NCBI GenBank assembly: GCA_963801065.1
Contig: CAWDDG010000006.1
Location: 1 to 64,000, forward strand
Origin: CAWDDG01 sp963801065
GTDB lineage: Bacteria; Actinomycetota; Actinomycetes; Jiangellales; Jiangellaceae
Length of the DNA: 64,000 nt
Direction: 5' to 3'
This document shows positions 9,770-19,492 of the stretch, piece by piece. The notes under the pieces are model-generated. The model saw only the letters and a list, made by a program, of their open reading frames with translations, made no database searches and had not been told where the DNA came from. Each line of letters opens with the position of its first letter. Position 1 is the first letter of the stretch. The position numbers and the translations under genes are program-made.

Positions 9770-12700
9770 AACTGCTCCAGCTTCTCCGCCGCCCGCAGCG
9801 GCTCCCAGAGCCGGCGGGCCAGCGCACCGAACCGGTGCGGCTCGTCGCCCAGCCAGCCGATCGGCTGCTCGTCGTCGGTCGCCGGCTCGGCGAGCAGGAC
9901 GTCGATCGGCGCGGCGTCGCCCCACACCAGCCGGTGCGCGGCGTCGGCCTGCTCGCCGTCGTACCGGGTGCTCGCCCACTCCTTGCTCGCCAGCAGCTCG
10001 GCATTCACCGTGGTCACGCTCTCCCCGCGCTTGGCGGCGTACGCCTCGGAGGTCTTCACGGCGAGGGGGAGCGGCGCGCACAGGCCTCGCTCACGGAGCT
10101 GGACCAGTGCTGTCAGCTGCTCGCGGGCGGTCGCGTCGTCGATCGGCCCGAGCACCGAGCGGGCCACGCCGGCCCTGCGGTCGCGGCCGATCGTCACTGC
10201 CGTCCAGCCGGTCGCCGGATCACCAACGGTCAGTGCCAGCAGCTGCGCCCAGGCCCGCAGCCGGTGCTTGGGCCCCAGCCGGGAGTACTCGACCCGGACG
10301 ACCGTGTCGCCATACACGCCGCCGACGGTCCCGACGAGCCTCCGTCCGGCGACCTCGACCGCGATATCGACCACCCGAGCAGAACCCACGCGGAGGTCCG
10401 CGCCGGCGTCGACCAGCGGCTCGACCTCGGCCATCACGCCCTCGACGACCCGCCGGCCGAGCTCGCCGGGCGGGAGCGTCTGACGTCGCCATTCGGCCTG
10501 CATGCAGGTGGCTGCGTCTGCGCCGGCCAGCCGGGCCCGCAGTAACCGGTCGCCTACCGCCCACTTCTGCAGCGGTGCCAGGTCGACGGCCAGGGCGTCG
10601 TCCAACTCCTCGTCGTCCCTGACCAGCGTGACGCCCAGCCGTTGCCGCAGGAATGCCTTGGCCGGGTGCTCGAGGAACGCGATGAGGTCGTCGAGGGCGA
10701 GGTCGGCGGGCTCGTCGGCCGGAGCGAGCGGCGGTGCGAGGAACGGCTCTCGCGTGACGCGCGGTTGCCTCGAGCGGACGGCCCCGGCCAGCGCCTGCCG
10801 GTCGAAGCTGAACGGCCCACGCGTCCCGAGCTCTTCAGCAACGAAGTTGCGGACGTCGAACGGCTGCAGCGGGTGGTGGACGACAACGTGCTCGCGGGCG
10901 GGGCGGCCGTTCTCGGTGCTGACCAGCGCGTCGGCGGCGTCGAGGATCTCGCCGACGGGGACGGCGGGCGGGCGCGGGGCGTTGGTGCGCGGGTCGGCGC
11001 CGGTGTAGAGGACGACCAGGTGGTCGCCCGCGGCGAGGATGGCGTCGAGCAGCAGCTGGCGGTCCTCGCTGCGCGGGTCACGTTCGCCGACGCGCCGCTC
11101 GCGGGCCAGCACGTCGTCGCCGTCGACCGCAGTGGTGCGCGGGAAGTGGCCGTCGTCGAGCCCGAGCAGGCAGATGACTCGATGCGGCACAGAACGCATC
11201 GGCACCATCGAGCACATGGTCAGCTCGCCGGTGCGGAAGTTGGCGCGAGTGGGTCGGCCGCGGAGCCGGTCGGCGAGCAGGGCGCGGATGTCGGCCAGGC
11301 CGAGCGGGATCGACCCGGCCCGGTCCCCGGCGTCGTTGGCCACCTGGGCCAGCTCGCGCTCGGCCTGGCCGGCCTGCCAGGCGTCGGTCTCCCTGGTCTC
11401 GGTGAGTCGGGCCAGCCCGGTGGTCAGGGTGTCGAGCCAGTGCACGAGCGGGTGCTCGCCGGTGAGGCCGTCGAGCGTGGTTTCCAGCCGGTCGACCAGC
11501 TCCGCCAGCCGGCCGGCGAGGTCGATGTCGCTGCTGTCGACGTCGTCGAGGGGAAGCGCCCTGTCGACCCAGCGCAGCCCGTCCTCGGCCATCGCGGCGC
11601 CGAGCAGGATGCGGTCCAGCCCGGTGCGCCAGGTGTTCTGCGGTATTCCGGCCAGGCCGTACGGCGATCGGTGGCCGCCGTCGAGCCCCCACCGGATGCC
11701 CGACGACGCGACCCAGCCCTGCAAGCGCTCGAGGTCGTCGTCGGTGAACCGGAACCGTCGTCGGACGGGGGCCGACGCGGCCAGGTCGAGAACCTGGCTG
11801 GCGGTGACCCTGGCATCGGCGAGCTCCAGCAGCGCCGCGACGGTCGCGAGCAGCGGGTTGGTCTGACGCAGCGAGCGGTCGGCGAGCTTGACCCGCAGCC
11901 GGTGGCCGGGGTGCCGGTCGGTCGGTGCGTCTGTCTCGGCGTCGACGTCGGCCAGCCCGAACGTCGCGGAGATCAGCGGCGCGTAGTCCTCGATGTCGGG
12001 GCACATGACCAGGACGTCGCGCGGCTCGAGCGTGGTGTCGTCGGCGAGCAGCCCGACCAGGACCTCACGCAGCACCTCGACCTGACGCTCCGGGCCGTGG
12101 CAGGCGTGGACCTGCAGGCTGCGGTCGGCTGGGTCGAGGGGGGACGGTTCCGACGGCGGGCCCGCGTCGTCCTGCAGCGACGTCTGCAGACGGCCGAGGA
12201 GTGTCGGTGGACGCCGATCGAGCGGATGGTGATGATGCTCGACACCGATCCGGGCCGTCGCGAGCTTGAGCTGGAGTTCGCGGGCATCGCGGCCGAGGCT
12301 GGCGAGCAGCGGATTGCGCGGCAGGTCGGCGGTCGGGTCGTCGTGGAGTCGGGTGACGCCGGCTGTGAGCGGCGCCACCCGGTCCCACAGCGCCGGGGAG
12401 GGATGCGGCAGCCAGAGGTGGACGTCGCGGTGCTCGGCGAGCGCGGCGAGGACGTCGAGCTGGGCGGTCGTCAGCCGGGTCGGCCCGAACAGAGACAACC
12501 GATCGGGTAGATCGACGATGCTTGGCTCCGCTCGCAGCCGCTCGCAGGCCGGCGGGAGCCGCTCGGCCCGGCTGTCGACGCCGATTCGCGCCCGGATGCG
12601 GCGCCACAGTTCGGCCTGCCAGCGCAGGTCATCGGGCGTTTCGGCGTCGTTGCCGTCCACCCAGCTCTGCAGCATCCCCGGCCGGTGGGCGCCGTAGGAG

Positions 12701-13143
12701 TCGTACAGCCTTGCCAGGTGACGCGCGGTGGAGAGCCGGCGGCCGCGTCGGTGCGAGTCCTGGGCGTCATTGACGCCGAGGTGGCCGGCGAGGGACGCGC
12801 ACCACTCCTCGGGCGCGCAATCGTCGATCGTCTCCAACAACGGCCAGAGCAGCCGGTCGGGATCCCACGGGTCGTCATCGGGTTCGGTACCGGCTGCCGC
12901 AGCCAGCGCCTCGGCGACGAGGGCGGACGGATGCGGGAACCGGACGTTGGCGCAGACTCCGTCCGCCTGGTCCGGCGACGTGCCGAGGACGTGCGAGAGC
13001 CGCTGGCTCACCCAGCGCTCGACGCCCTTGGCCGGGACCGCGACCACCTCCGGGGCGAATGGGTCGGACGGCGGTTGGCGGAGCACCTCGCCGAGCCCGT
13101 CGACCAGCCGGTCGGCGCGCTCGGATCGGTGCAGGTGCAGCAC
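9766..13143 (-). CDS. recC: Exodeoxyribonuclease V gamma subunit RecC
   Basis: 1125 residues from GTG 13143, with AGGAGAT about 10 nt upstream inside the 15-nt gap after the kinase gene. The N-terminus (LHLHRSERADRLVDGLGEVL, then DPFAPEVVAVPAKGVERWVS) is characteristic of RecC. The inactive helicase-like domains follow, with LSLFGPTRLTTAQLDVLAALA and VICLLGLDDGHFPR as landmarks, and then a degenerate nuclease-like C-terminus (VRVEYSRLGPKHRLRAW). RecC scans for Chi and splits the strands between RecB and RecD. First gene of recC-recB-recD, all coupled by overlaps. Many mycobacteria rely more on AdnAB, but several actinobacterial lineages carry this operon. Confidence 0.96.
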   Translation of the reverse strand: MLHLHRSERADRLVDGLGEVLRQPPSDPFAPEVVAVPAKGVERWVSQRLSHVLGTSPDQADGVCANVRFPHPSALVAEALAAAAGTEPDDDPWDPDRLLWPLLETIDDCAPEEWCASLAGHLGVNDAQDSHRRGRRLSTARHLARLYDSYGAHRPGMLQSWVDGNDAETPDDLRWQAELWRRIRARIGVDSRAERLPPACERLRAEPSIVDLPDRLSLFGPTRLTTAQLDVLAALAEHRDVHLWLPHPSPALWDRVAPLTAGVTRLHDDPTADLPRNPLLASLGRDARELQLKLATARIGVEHHHHPLDRRPPTLLGRLQTSLQDDAGPPSEPSPLDPADRSLQVHACHGPERQVEVLREVLVGLLADDTTLEPRDVLVMCPDIEDYAPLISATFGLADVDAETDAPTDRHPGHRLRVKLADRSLRQTNPLLATVAALLELADARVTASQVLDLAASAPVRRRFRFTDDDLERLQGWVASSGIRWGLDGGHRSPYGLAGIPQNTWRTGLDRILLGAAMAEDGLRWVDRALPLDDVDSSDIDLAGRLAELVDRLETTLDGLTGEHPLVHWLDTLTTGLARLTETRETDAWQAGQAERELAQVANDAGDRAGSIPLGLADIRALLADRLRGRPTRANFRTGELTMCSMVPMRSVPHRVICLLGLDDGHFPRTTAVDGDDVLARERRVGERDPRSEDRQLLLDAILAAGDHLVVLYTGADPRTNAPRPPAVPVGEILDAADALVSTENGRPAREHVVVHHPLQPFDVRNFVAEELGTRGPFSFDRQALAGAVRSRQPRVTREPFLAPPLAPADEPADLALDDLIAFLEHPAKAFLRQRLGVTLVRDDEELDDALAVDLAPLQKWAVGDRLLRARLAGADAATCMQAEWRRQTLPPGELGRRVVEGVMAEVEPLVDAGADLRVGSARVVDIAVEVAGRRLVGTVGGVYGDTVVRVEYSRLGPKHRLRAWAQLLALTVGDPATGWTAVTIGRDRRAGVARSVLGPIDDATAREQLTALVQLRERGLCAPLPLAVKTSEAYAAKRGESVTTVNAELLASKEWASTRYDGEQADAAHRLVWGDAAPIDVLLAEPATDDEQPIGWLGDEPHRFGALARRLWEPLRAAEKLEQL

Positions 13144-13158
13144 GTGCCTGATCTCCTG

Positions 13159-14542
13159 TCACGGACGGACCGGTATACGGACCCGGAGTACCGTTTCACC
13201 CGGTTGGGAATCGATCGTGATCTTCCCACCGTGGCGCTCCTCGACGATGCGCCGTGCGATGTCCAGGCCGAGTCCGGTGCCTTTGCCCACGTCCTTGGTC
13301 GTATAGAAGGCCTCGAACGCCCGAGCCGCCACCTGTGGCGGCATGCCCGGGCCGGTGTCGCCGATCTCGACGACGAGGCAGTCCTTGTCGAGCCGTGTCG
13401 CCACCCGGAGTGTGCCGGTGCCGTCCATCGCGTCGACGGCATTGTCGATCAGGTTGGTCCACACCTGATTGAGCTCGGCTGCGTAGGCCTCGACCATCGG
13501 GATGTCGGCGCCGTACTCACGGACGACCGTGATGCCGTCGCCGAGCTTGTGCGCAAGCATCACCAGCGTGCTCTCGAGACCATCCCTCACATCGACGCGC
13601 TGCATCGACGCCCGGTCCATCTGCGAGTAGGACCTGACGGCGGCAACAAGGTCGGAGATGCGCCGGGTCGACTCCTTCACCTCCGAGAGCAGCGTGGCGG
13701 CGGAGAACGTGCTCGCCACCCACTCGAGGCCCGGCTGAAGGGCCGATCCCGGCAGCACGGTCGCGGCCCGCGCGAACCACGCGGGATCGACTCCGGCGGC
13801 GGCGAGCGTCGGGGCGATGGTCCACTCGCGCGCGATGCCGTGGCGGGTGAGCCACGACGAGAGGGCCTGCTCGCGGTCGGCCCGGGACAGCGGGTCTTCG
13901 TTGGCTGCCACAGGTTCGATCTCGCCACGCAGCGCCTCGAGCGCGGCGAACTGAGCGGCCGAGATGTCGTCGCGGGCGAGCCGTTCGACCGAGGAGATCA
14001 GCGCCTGACATGCGGCCTCCAGGGCGTCGACGGCCCGGGTAGCGGCCGACGCGGGGTTGTTGATCTCGTGCGCGAGTCCCGCGGCGAGCGTGCCGAGGGC
14101 GACCAGGGACTCGCGCTGCCGTGCCGTCGACTCGATGGAGCGTGCGGTCCGGTAGAGCCCCGCGATGAGGTGTGCGCCGAACGGGAACCAGGTCTCGGCA
14201 CGCTCCCGCAGTACTTCGGCCGGCACCCGGAGCACCCGCCCGCTGGTCACTCCTCGGCCGGTGGCGAGATAGACGCCCTCCTCGTCCCAGGCGCGGAACC
14301 CGCCGGCCCAGCGGCCCGGAATCTCCATCCTGGCGACCACGGCGTCCTCGCGGCCGACGTGGCGGACGAGGTCGAGCGCACCGTCGACGAGAACCCACCA
14401 GAAGTCCGCGTGCTCGCCCTCGCGGAACAGGTCGACCCCCGGTTCGATGCGAACCTCGGTACCAGCCCTCGACCAGCTCGGCGAGCTGCTCGTCGGTCAA
14501 GCCCTCGAAGATCGTCAGCGTGCGGAGCTCGTCGATGCGCAT
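13159..14542 (-). CDS. cNMP-binding-domain sensor histidine kinase (frameshifted)
   Basis: The ATG at 14542 overlaps the TGA of the flavin-reductase fusion. Residues 1-30 (IDELRTLTIFEGLTDEQLAEL) start a Crp-like cyclic-nucleotide-binding domain. Near 14455-14465 the frame shifts, and the domain continues as IEPGVDLFREGEHADFWWVL. After a helical linker comes the dimerisation/phosphoacceptor box GLAHEINNPASA with its histidine, then the HATPase domain: NLIDNAVDAM (N box), GDTGPGMP (G1), FEAFYTTKDVGKGTGLGL (F and G2). No membrane segment, so it is a cytoplasmic sensor. Its overlap with a response-regulator fusion makes that protein the probable phosphotransfer or signalling partner. The single shift is probably technical. 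Confidence 0.88.
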
Positions 14543-16201
14543 CAGATCGTGGCCAGGTAACGATGTACCAGGTAGACCGACATCGCACCCTCACCGACGG
14601 CCGACGCCACTCGCTTCATGGAGTCGAGCCGAACGTCGCCGGCGGCGAACACGCCGGGCACGCTCGTCTCGAGAGCGAAGGGCGCACGTGGCAGCGGCCA
14701 CCGATGCGCGAAGTGCGAGGCCGCGAGCTCCTGACCCGTGACGACGAATCCCTTGTCGTCGCGGACCACGTCCGGGCCGAGCCAATCGGTGCGGGGCGAG
14801 GCGCCGATGAATACGAACAGCCAGCTCGATGCGACATCCTCGGTGCGACCGGTGTTCCTGTCGGCGAGGGTGAGCGCCTCGAGGTGGCCGTCGCCTCGGC
14901 CCGCCACCACCTCGGTTCTGTACCGCACCTCGATGTTCGGCGCGGATGTGATCCTCTCCAGGAGGTACAGCGACATCGTGTCCAGCGAGCGTCGCACCCC
15001 GTACCACCAGCACTACCTGCCGGGCGAATCGCGAGAGGGTGAGTGCGACCTGGCCCGCCGAGTTGGCGGCACCTACGACGTAGACATCATCGCCCTGACA
15101 CTGGCTTGCTTCGCTGATGTTCGCGCCGTAGTAGACCCCGCGGCCGGTCAGCTCGTCGAGCCCCTCCGCCTCCAGCCGTCGGTACGACACGCCAGTCGCC
15201 ACGATGAGCGCGCGCGCCTCGATCTCCCCGGAGCCATCGATGAGCACGGCGCGCACGGGCCCCCGTGCTTCGAATCCGACGACGTCACGCGCGAGGACCA
15301 TCTCCGCGCCGAAGCGAGAAGCCTGAGCCAGGGCGCGCTGCGCCAGGTCCGAGCCGCTCAGTCCCTTGGGGAACCCCAGGTAGTTCTCGATCGACGCGCT
15401 GTGTCCGGCCTGACCCCCGGGTGCGTCGCGCTCGACGATGACGGTGCTCAGGCCCTCGGACGCTCCGTAGACGGCGGCGGCCAGGCCGGCAGGTCCACCG
15501 CCGACGATGCACACGTCGTAGAGCGGCTGCTGCGCGCTGGTATGCAGGCCGAGTGCGCTCGCAAGGTCAAGCGTGGACGGCGAGTGGAGCGTGTCGCCGT
15601 CCGGGATGAGCACGAGCGGGAGGTCGGCTGATTCCGCGTGGGCAAGGTCGCGCAACCGCTCGGCCTCGGCATCGCGCTCGATGTCGTACCAGCGGTAGGG
15701 CACGTGGTTGCGCGCCAGGAACATCTTGACCGCATGGCTGCGGTCGGACCATCGATGGCCGACCACTCGGACCTCGGACGTGCGTTCCCGATTGGCCTGC
15801 CTCCAGTCTCCGAGGAGATCGTCAATGACGGGGTACAGCCGCTCGTCAGGAGGGTCCCAGGGCTTGAGCAGGTAGTAGTCGAGGCCGATGTCGTTGATCG
15901 CCTTGATGGCGACGTCGGTGTCCGCGTATGCAGTGAGCAGCAGGAGCTTCGCGCCCGGTGCGTGGGCCCGCGCCTGCTCGAGCATCTCGATACCCGTCAT
16001 CTGCGGCATCCGTTGGTCAGCGGCGATCAACGCCACCGGTGAATCTCGAAGGGCAAGCTTGGTCAGGACGGCCAGCGCCTCGAGGCCGGACATCGCCCGG
16101 ACGATGCGGTAGTCGGCGCCGTAGCGGCTGGCCAGGTCGCGGGTGATCGCAGCAGAGACCAGCGGGTCGTCGTCGACCGTCAGGATGGTCGGTTTGCTCA
16201 C
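14542..16201 (-). CDS. Response-regulator receiver fused to a TrxR-like flavoprotein (frameshifted)
   Basis: Start chosen at GTG 16201 (VSKPTILTVDDDPLV). Residues 1-125 are a receiver domain: acidic DDD, phosphoacceptor Asp in ADQRMPQMTG, LLTAYAD and the KPW lysine. Residues 130-210 resemble a thioredoxin-like region. From about 230 follow FAD binding (VCIVGGGPAGLAAAVYGA) and NADPH binding (DVYVVGAANSAGQVA). At the place where thioredoxin reductase carries CxxC, this protein reads GVYYGANISEASQC, so the redox disulfide is absent. Near 14985-14998 the frame shifts; the remainder (SLDTMSLYLLERI to FAAGDVRLDSMKRVASAVGEG) completes the FAD fold. Probably a signal-gated NADPH flavoprotein acting with the adjacent kinase. 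Confidence 0.88.
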
Positions 16202-16404
16202 CGCATCAGTATGCGGTCCAAGATGCAACGATCCCGCCTGCTTCGCCAGAGCCGCTAACCCCTCAACACGGCGAGCCGGGCGATGGGATCAAGCTTTTGC
16301 GCCTGGGCGCACTGGCCGTGTGCGGCGTGTACGCCCCTCTGGCAGCCGCGCCCAGTGCCTGAGGCGCTACGGCCCGCCCCACGTTCGGTGGCCCGTCTGT
16401 CCGC
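16202..16404. promoter_or_regulatory. Probable promoter region of the flavoprotein-kinase-recCBD unit
   Basis: 200 bases between the peroxiredoxin stop and the receiver-fusion start, both on the minus strand. It must contain the 3' end of one unit and probably the promoter of the 11.7-kb unit that follows. I find no confident -35/-10 pair or strong terminator hairpin. Confidence 0.3.
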
Positions 16405-16860
16405 TCAGGCGCTACTTAGCGTGCGAAGAGCACGGTCGGCGTGGATGTGCATGTGTGTTTCGCTTTTGATCACGTCCAAGATCAGCCCGTCCGTGCCGAT
16501 GACGAACGTGGTGCGCTTGACCGGTCGGATGAACGAGAGAAGGCCTTGGGATACCCCGAACGCACGGGCCACTGCGCCGTCTTTGTCGGAGAGCAGCGGA
16601 TAGTCGAAGTCGTGCTTGTCGGAGAACTGCTTCTGCTTGTTGACCGGGTCGACGCTGATGCCTACGCGCTTGGCCCCAACCTTCTCGAACTCGGTCCTCA
16701 GATCCCGGAAGTGGCAAGCTTCCGCGGTGCATCCGCTGGTCATCGCGCGCGGGTAGAAGAAGAGCACGACCGGTCCTCCGCGGAGCATCTCGCTGAGCCG
16801 ACGCGGTTGCCCGGTTTCGTCTGGGAGCTCGAAGTCAGGAGCGCGGTCGCCAGGCTGCAT
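16405..16860 (-). CDS. bcp: Peroxiredoxin, Bcp/PrxQ type
   Basis: 151 residues, full length for the family. Reduces hydrogen peroxide and organic or lipid hydroperoxides with thioredoxin-type reductants in the cytoplasm. The catalytic stretch is FFYPRAMTSGCTAEACHFRD: peroxidatic Cys44 and, five residues on, the resolving Cys49, the spacing of atypical two-cysteine PrxQ proteins. GDRAPDFELPDETG at the N-terminus is standard. Start ATG at 16860 follows AGGAGGGG on the minus strand. It lies upstream of the redox signalling pair in the same direction, so a shared oxidative-stress context is plausible. Confidence 0.93.
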   Translation of the reverse strand: MQPGDRAPDFELPDETGQPRRLSEMLRGGPVVLFFYPRAMTSGCTAEACHFRDLRTEFEKVGAKRVGISVDPVNKQKQFSDKHDFDYPLLSDKDGAVARAFGVSQGLLSFIRPVKRTTFVIGTDGLILDVIKSETHMHIHADRALRTLSSA

Positions 16861-17010
16861 GGGTTCACCCCTCCTCAGCGCCCGCCGTACACCGACATGA
16901 AACCAAAACCGGATTGCCGGGTCGCACAGATTGTCTAGCGTGTCGAGCGGCTTTGTCGCGTCTGACAGCGATTTGAGTCACCCGCATCGTCGTGTCCGAT
17001 TCTCCGGAGG

Positions 17011-19487
17011 GTGGGCCTGGTGGGCCGGGTTTCGCAGTGGGCCGTGCGCCGTCCCTGGTACGCGCTGCTGACCTGGGTCGGGATCATGGTCGTGGTCGGC
17101 TTGCTCGGCGTGAGGTTCGGCGGCGACTACAACGACAACTTCGAACTGCCTGACACGGAGTCGACGACTGCGCAAGACCTGCTCGCGGATCTGTCGGGCG
17201 GCGGCGCCGGCACCGGTGCGGGCCTGGAGGGGCAGGTCGTCTGGCGGCCGAACTCCGGGCAGGCCACCGACGCCTCGTCGAAGGCGGCGATGACGGAGCT
17301 CCTGACCCGGCTCGCGACGTCGCCGGGGGTGTCCTGTGTGCTCACGCCGTTCGGCGAGCCGCTGGGCCCGGGGTGCCCGGAGCAGCCTCCGGACCAGGGC
17401 GGAGGCGGTCAGCAGGGGGAGCAGCCTCAGCTCTCGTCGGAGGCGGAGGGCGCCCAAGCACACTTTGGACAGTCCGGCGTGAGCCCTGACGGCACGGTCG
17501 CGTACGGCACGGTGATGTTCGAGGGCGAGTCCTTCGACGATCTGGACACCGACGACGTCGTCACCGCGCGGGATCTCATCGAGGAGCAGGACGGCAGGGA
17601 TGGCCTGCAGGTCGGGGCCAACGGCGTGTTCGTCTTCGTCGGTGGTGAGCCGCCGTCCTCGGAGGGCATCGGCGTCACGGTTGCGCTGGTGATCCTGCTG
17701 TTCGCGTTCGGCTCGATCGTCGGTGCATTGCTGCCCATCACCTCGGCCGCTCTTTCGGTCGCGCTTGCGACCACCTTCGCGCTGCCGCTCGTGGCGCGCT
17801 TCTTCGATGTTGCGACGTTCGCGCCGATTTTGGCCTCGATGATCGGCCTCGGGGTCGGCATCGACTATTCGCTGATGGTCATCAACCGGTACCGCGAGGC
17901 GATCATCCATGGCAGGTCGCCGCGGGAGGCCGCGCTGGAGTCGGTGCGCACCTCGGGTCGAGCCGTGCAGTTCGCGGCCGCGACGGTGATCATCGCGTTG
18001 CTCGGTCTGTTCGTCATGCGGATCACGTTCTTCAACGGCATCGCGGTCGCGGCGGCGGTCACGGTCTTCATGGTGATGGTCGGAGCGCTGTTGTTGCTGC
18101 CCGCGGTGCTGTCGCTGCTGGGCAGCTGGGCGTTCGTCGGTCGGATGGCCTGGATCACCGACCAGGAGGCGATCCCCAGGCGGCGCAGCGACCGGCGTGC
18201 GGCACACCGTCGGTGTGTTGCTCCGCTACCTCGGCTGGCTCCTCGTCCTCCCCGGTGACCCTGATCGGGCTGGCCTGGCGCTGGATCGTGCACCGTGGCA
18301 AGGCACCGGAGCCGACCCGACCAAACGCGTTCGCCCGATACGGCAACTGGCTACAGAAGCGGCCGTGGCTGACCGGCGCCTTCGCGCTGGCGGTCATGGT
18401 TCTGATCGCGCTGCCGATGCTGTCTTTGCGATTGGGTTTCTCCGACGACTCGGGCGCCCCTGAAGGCAGCTCTCCACGGATCGCGTACGACCTGACCGCC
18501 GAGGGGTTCGGGCCCGGCGTCAACGGACCGTTCTACCTGGCGGTCGAGCTGCCTGAGGCCGGCGACCAGCAGACCGTGACAACGATCACCGACGCCCTGA
18601 ACGCCGACCCGGGCGTTGCCCTCGCAGCTGCCGCCCCGGTGGCCGCCGACGCCACCGTCGCGCCGATCCAGGTCTTCCCCAAGACGGCGCCCCAGGACGA
18701 GGTGACGACTGACCTGCTGTTCCACCTGCGTGAGGACGTCATCCCCGCCGCCACGGCTGATTCGGGCGCCCAGGCCCACGTCGGTGGCTTCCAGGCGGTG
18801 ACCGCCGACTTCACCCGAGTGCTGCAGGACGCGCTGCCGTGGTTCCTGCTGATCGTCGTGGGTCTCGGTTTCCTGACCCTGGTGGTCCTGTTCCGGTCTG
18901 TGCTGGTGCCGGCGACCGGGGTCCTTTCCAGCCTGCTCTCGCTGGGCGCGGCGCTCGGCATCACGGTGGCCGTGTTCCAGTGGGGCTGGTTCGCCGACCT
19001 GATCAACCTGGAGGCGACCGGACCAATTTTCCCCTTCCTTCCCATCATGGTCTTCTCGATCCTGTTCGGGCTGTCCTGCGACTACCAGGTGTTCCTCGTG
19101 AGCCGCATGCACGAGGAGTGGGTTCACACCGGCGACAACCGCAAGGCGGTCCGCCGCGGGCTTGCCGGCTCCGGCAGGGTGGTGGCGATCGCGGCGGCGA
19201 TCATGACGAGCGTGTTCGGCGCCTTCGTACTTGGCAACGACGCGATCATCAAGCTGTTCGGCGTCGCACTCTCGACCGCTGTGCTGCTCGACGCGTTCGT
19301 GGTCAGGCTGATCCTCATTCCATCCCTGATGACGATCTTCGGCACGGCCAACTGGTGGCTGCCCGGCTGGCTGTCCCGTCTGCTCCCGCACATCAGCGTC
19401 GAGTCCGAACAAGACATCGAGGCAGGCGCCGAGGAGATCGTGGACATCACCGAGCCCGGTGAGGAGACCGAGCCCGCACCGGTCTGA
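17011..19487 (+). CDS. MMPL/RND-family transporter (frameshifted)
   Basis: A large membrane exporter of the MMPL superfamily, which moves lipids or hydrophobic compounds using proton motive force. N-terminal helix WYALLTWVGIMVVVGLLGV, a periplasmic loop to about residue 215, then five helices with the sterol-sensing-like core GLGVGIDYSLMVINRYRE. Between about 18180 and 18260 the frame shifts. The second half repeats the plan: helix AFALAVMVLIALPML, a loop, then helices with ILFGLSCDYQVFLVSRMHEEW, the matching charged motif, and an acidic C-terminal tail. The total of about 825 residues is normal. The shift lies in the cytoplasmic linker between halves. The gene ends 5 nt from the convergent wHTH-hydrolase gene. 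Confidence 0.88.
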
Positions 19488-19492
19488 CCGCG

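Noticed and set aside
9770..10081. N-terminal extension of the recB frame
   Set aside because: It lies inside recC in another frame and is Arg/Gly-rich; the GTG at 9769 overlapping the recC stop is the better start.
10642..15042. Two long plus-strand open frames opposite recC and the kinase genes
   Set aside because: Shadow frames; no family motifs and no ribosome sites.
16320..16350. Short match to the end of the S33 hydrolase gene near 31243
   Set aside because: About 15 exact bases (ggcagccgcgcccag) in GC-rich DNA; too short to be a duplication.
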